From: Podaxis mareebaensis
Lineage: Eukaryota > Basidiomycota > Agaricomycetes > Agaricales > Agaricaceae
Length of the DNA: 64,000 nucleotides
Direction of reading: 5' to 3'
Assembly (NCBI GenBank): GCA_018524725.1
Contig: JAEUWP010000319.1
Coordinates: 62,001-126,000, forward strand
Part shown: in pieces, positions 60,663 to 64,000 of the stretch
How the letters are laid out: the number at the start of each line of letters is the position of its first letter
Position numbering within the stretch: the first letter of the stretch is position 1
Notes under the pieces: model-generated
The model's input: only the letters and a program-made list of their open reading frames with translations
What the model was told of the DNA's origin: nothing
Databases searched by the model: none
Position numbers and translations under genes: made by a program

Positions 60663-62215
60663 TGCTAGTCATGTAACACATATTCCATTCTCTACTTGTT
60701 GTGAATCCACCTTTAATTAATCAAAATATACTTCATTCAAACACATCATGTACTTAGACTATATATTTGATATCAGGTAGCTATAATGCAAGTAACTTAA
60801 AGAAGTAAATGAATGAAGAACAGGAAAATATATGTGCATTACTTATGATCATAACTGTTAGAAAATAATACAAGATAGATAACAAGAGAACAAGGAAAAA
60901 AAATGATAAACAGTCTTCAGTACTTAGTATGTCCACTATGAGCCTTCACTAATGTAGCAATATGATGAGGCATACTCTCAAAAAGAGTGTCTAGAGCACA
61001 TTGGGGAAAGTTGGCCCATTCCTCCTGAAGGGCAATCTACATCTTCTCAGCATTGCATGGGAGGGAGTCACAAGCACAGATAAGGGCATCTACTGATCCT
61101 AGACATGCTCTATGATGTTTATATCAGGACTAGAAGGTGGCTATGGAAGAACATTGAGTTTCTTTTTGATAAATCCCTCATCTGCAACCCTTGATTAGTG
61201 CTTCAGGTCATTGTCTTATTGGAAAATCACAGCCCCCTTCTCTATGTGCTTCAGTTTCCAGTCTTTGATAGTTCCAAGCAGCTGTTTGTCAAGGATCTTG
61301 ACATAATCTGGCCCCCATATAATTCCCTTGACCCTATAAAGCCATTCTATACCCCTTCTAGTGATGCACCTCCATACCATCACCTTCCCACTCCTATATT
61401 TGATGGTCTTTTTGATGTAGTAATCATTTAGGGCCTGTCTAGGCCTAATCTAGCAATATTGATGGCTATCTAACTTGAAAAGGAGAAACTTTGATTTATT
61501 ACTAAAAATAACCTACTTCTATTGATTGACAGTCCAACCAGCATGGACAAAAGCCCAGAGCCTGTGCTTCTTCTTATTAGCTGGAGAAATGTAGGGATGA
61601 GTCCTATGGATCCAATAAATAAGTCCATACTTCTGGAGGTTGCATACAATTGTGTAGTGAGAGACCTGAGGTAAGGCCTTCTTCTGTAGCTCTATGACAT
61701 TTACAGCCTCAGCTTTTACAAGCTCCCTGGCTGTAAGATGAACATCTTAGGCCTCCAGCTTTTTTGAGTGACCTGTCTTGGGGTTTACAAAATAGGGATT
61801 ATGGGTTTTCTTGAAATAGTCAAGGAGACAGCTAATAGTAGTACAATAGAGGCCCATTCTATGGGCAATATTGGTATTAGTAAAGCTGAGGGTGTTGAGC
61901 TGAGCAATGTAAGCTACTTTGGTAGGGGGTGTGTAGACTATGATAGAGAGGTTATGTATGTAGAGTTTTATGTCAAACAGATGAAGTTCTAGAGACTTAT
62001 AACCTGAATAATACCTCACTCAGAGTATGATCAAAAGAAATATATATGTAACTCAGTAATAATTGTAAAACTGTCATCTCTCAGTACTGAAACATGATTT
62101 ATATTATACTTTCATATATTTCCTACATGTCTCACAGCCTCATGGCAATTATTTGAGGTACATAAGTAGTAATCTACAATGAGGAGAGGGCTCTAATAAG
62201 GTCACACAACTGGTG

Positions 62216-62240
62216 TGCAATACTTTTGCTCACTACTATA
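62216..62240 (-). repeat. Right TIR of the Tc1-like element
   Basis: tgcaatacttttgctcacta ctata, exact inverted copy of the left end. Confidence 0.92.
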
Positions 62241-62360
62241 CCTTGCTACCTTCTTATTATAATCCTTCTTGCTAGATCCTAGCACCTCTGCAAACCATCT
62301 AGTGAGATAGCTGCCCTCTAGCAAAGTTTAAGTGACTGGTGATAAGGACCAACCTAACAT

Positions 62361-62523
62361 CCTATGCAAAAAGCTTTAAGTACTATGCAAGATACTGTAG
62401 ATCTCCTATATAAAAAACTTTAAGTACCACATGAGATACTATGAATCTCCCATATGAAATACTATGGATCTCCCATACAAAAAACTTTAAGTACCACATG
62501 AAATACTATAAATCTCCCACATA
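62361..62523 (+). repeat. Short array of ~44-bp 'ctttaagtac' units
   Basis: Units begin with aaaaagctttaagtac or aaaaaactttaagtac at about 62366, 62410 and 62481, with a truncated unit between them (gaaatactatggatctccca). The repeat copy at 59348-59391 matches the first unit best. Confidence 0.8.
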
Positions 62524-62559
62524 CAATGTTGAGTTTTGTTCACAAAAAAAAACATATAT

Positions 62560-64000
62560 CTTAATTCCATTGTTTTTTTTCTCTTTATCTTTTATATTTG
62601 AGTCACTCTTTTTTGTTACTCCTATATTATCTGTCTCTACTGATCAATCACCTGAACTGCCTCTATGTCATCAGAAAGAATCAAAGGCTAAAGCAGTATA
62701 TATTAAACCCTCTGATATTGAGGAAGAGATGAGATTTCATTATATATTCAGGAAAATTGGCACTGACTTGGATTAGGTTGACTTCTTTGATGAATCTGAC
62801 AATTCAATGAGTCCTCCAGCCCCAAGTCAAATTTGATTATGCAAAGCTGGGACTATGAGTACTTCCACAGCCCATAAGAAAGCATAAAAAATTATCAACT
62901 CACTTGCTACTACTACTTCCAATGCATGCTCACTTGCAACAGATGAAGACCTAGAGTATGCTCATAAAGAGACCAATGCTGGTCTGAAGCACTATAGGAA
63001 ATCATCAATGAAGACCATCACATCAGTTTCTGCTCATCTAGGACTAGTAATACCTATCCCCAAGCCCAAGACCAAGCCTAGGCTTGCTGTGAATTGCCCT
63101 ATCATTCTACTTCCTTTAAGGGTCTCTAGATTGACTTCCAAAGTTCATAATTCTAGTCATTTCAGAACCTCACACTTGACTGATATCAGCTTCAAGCACA
63201 CCAATAACTCAGAGCATCATATCAGTGTAATTATCTTACTCCTATTTGGTGTTGATTGGGTAATTATAGATTTTATTCTTATTTTATCCTTTTCTAATCT
63301 GTTTCTATTCAGAATGAATATGAGAACACATTTCTGTATCACAATGAAAGGCAATATTTTCTACATGATTATACTAACCTAAACTCCCTTCTCAATCAAC
63401 TCAAGAACTCACATCTTTGTAACCAGGACCTTAACATTGACTACTTAGCTGATTGCAAGCTAGCAGTCATGATGGATTGCTCAGCTGGTGAACTGTTAAT
63501 AATCAATAAGATATAGTCAAATAAGGAGCTGACCACCTATTTTACAGAGTTATTTTCTGAGGTTTTTGTCTGGTATGAGCAGTGTATTGACCTATACATC
63601 AGCACTGCTAGTGAGCCTAGTGGTAGCCTGTTTGAGAGGTGCCCTTGGTACCTTATTGACTTTGAATATGGGAAGTTCAATGTCATCCACTTTAAAGATA
63701 TGAATACTCCAAATAGTGAGTAGGTCATCAAGTATATACTGAAATGGAAAACAGATGATGGAAAACAGAAGTTATTCCTTAGTAAGTCTCTTAATCTATC
63801 TTATTAATTATTTACTCAGTGCTTTTTCAGCTCTCAATATACAGATTCCTGAATACCTTGTCCTCAAATAGAAAGGTATTAAGGTCCTTAAAGAATTTTT
63901 AGACCTAGACAATGGAGATTCAGACTCATTGCCTCAAGAGGTCATAGGCATCAAATATGAGATTATTGAGCTAAGCTTTGACATTGAGGATGATAGTAAA
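62560..64000 (+). pseudogene. Decayed coding-like stretch, identity unknown
   Basis: Plus-strand reading gives protein-like segments broken by stops: ELPLCHQKESKAKAVYIKPS, PSDIEEEMRFHYIFRKIGTD, then HLGLVIPIPKPKTKPRL, then CSAGELLIINKI, VWYEQCIDLYISTASEP and SLFERCPWYLIDFEYGKFNV. It may be a mobile-element gene eroded by C-to-T change. I recognise no domain. It runs off the window end. Confidence 0.35.

Larger units (their letters stand above)
60638..62240 (-). mobile_element. Dead Tc1/mariner element with perfect 25-bp TIRs
   Basis: The left end (60638-60662, tatagtagtgagcaaaagta ttgca) is the exact reverse complement of the right end (62216-62240). TA stands at both outer borders, as expected for TA target duplication. 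The transposase runs on the minus strand. An N-terminal helix-turn-helix region (TNTNIAHRMGLYCTTISCLL; NPKTGHSKKL) is followed by VIFSNKSKFLLF, KVMVWRCITRRGIEWLYRV, VIFQ*DNDLKH and PPSSPDINIIEHV*D. The first catalytic Asp (FSDESKF in the family) is now Asn; the second Asp (DND) and final Glu (IIEH) remain. Several stops replace Trp (TGG to TAG) or Gln (CAA to TAA). It cannot encode an active enzyme, though its ends look mobilisable in trans. Confidence 0.9.
56070..64000. other. CpG-depleted, AT-rich transposon-rich block
   Basis: By eye I find CpG only near 56696, 57859 and 59954 in almost 7.9 kb, while the DNA still holds roughly 36-38% G+C. TG, CA and TA dinucleotides are abundant. The left part (56.1-57.6 kb) has no recognised gene. 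Two transposases inside carry stops and substitutions explained by C-to-T or G-to-A change. This fits methylated heterochromatin hit by cytosine deamination or a RIP-like process. The block continues past the window end. Confidence 0.85.

Noticed and set aside
61198..61431. 77-codon plus-strand frame
   Set aside because: Antisense to the Tc1 transposase, which is readable on the minus strand between matching inverted repeats.

Overview
This window is nuclear DNA from a mushroom-forming basidiomycete (Agaricomycetes). The evidence is dense genes cut by many introns of about 50-70 bp with GT..AG borders, two class I hydrophobins, an intron-rich beta-tubulin, a fused CAD-type pyrimidine enzyme, and a NACHT-WD40 NLR-like receptor. 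I recognised no prokaryotic feature, tRNA, rRNA or CRISPR array. Most exon joins were made by eye from reading frame, splice sites and family knowledge.

Layout. (1) 0.4-10.9 kb: an NLR-type STAND gene (3289-8340) with 13 near-identical WD40 repeats sits between two direct copies of a ~2.15-kb segment. The segment carries an uncharacterised gene; copy 1 is better preserved and copy 2 is frame-broken. (2) 11.2-14.1 kb: a DUF3433-type multi-pass membrane protein. (3) 15.5-21.2 kb: hydrophobin, beta-tubulin, hydrophobin. (4) 22.9-23.2 kb: a three-exon gene for a 53-residue Cys-rich hydrophobic peptide. (5) 23.9-31.0 kb: the CPSase/pseudo-DHOase/ATCase gene. (6) 31.9-41.5 kb: a fungal SLATT protein and GPI1/PIG-Q (divergent pair), a protein with four dsRBM-like modules, and a DenD-like sugar-acid dehydrogenase. 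(7) 41.5-45.9 kb: two tandem MpaB-type oxygenases. (8) 47.0-52.5 kb: TAF11, an EamA/DMT transporter and a DUF6533-type membrane protein. (9) 54.0-55.4 kb: a mitochondrial calcium uniporter (MCU).

From about 56.1 kb to the end the DNA changes abruptly. It becomes AT-rich and almost free of CpG; I find three CpG in about 7.9 kb. It holds a dead pogo/Fot1-like transposon, a dead Tc1/mariner element with perfect 25-bp inverted repeats, a short repeat family and one unexplained 178-codon frame. The damage is mostly C-to-T / G-to-A, as expected for methylated, RIP-like-mutated heterochromatin.

Leads for unknown biology are the four-module dsRBM-like gene, in which each module has a phase-1 intron at the same point; the rapidly diversifying NLR between direct repeats; the 53-aa Cys-rich peptide gene; and the intact-looking frame inside the CpG desert.
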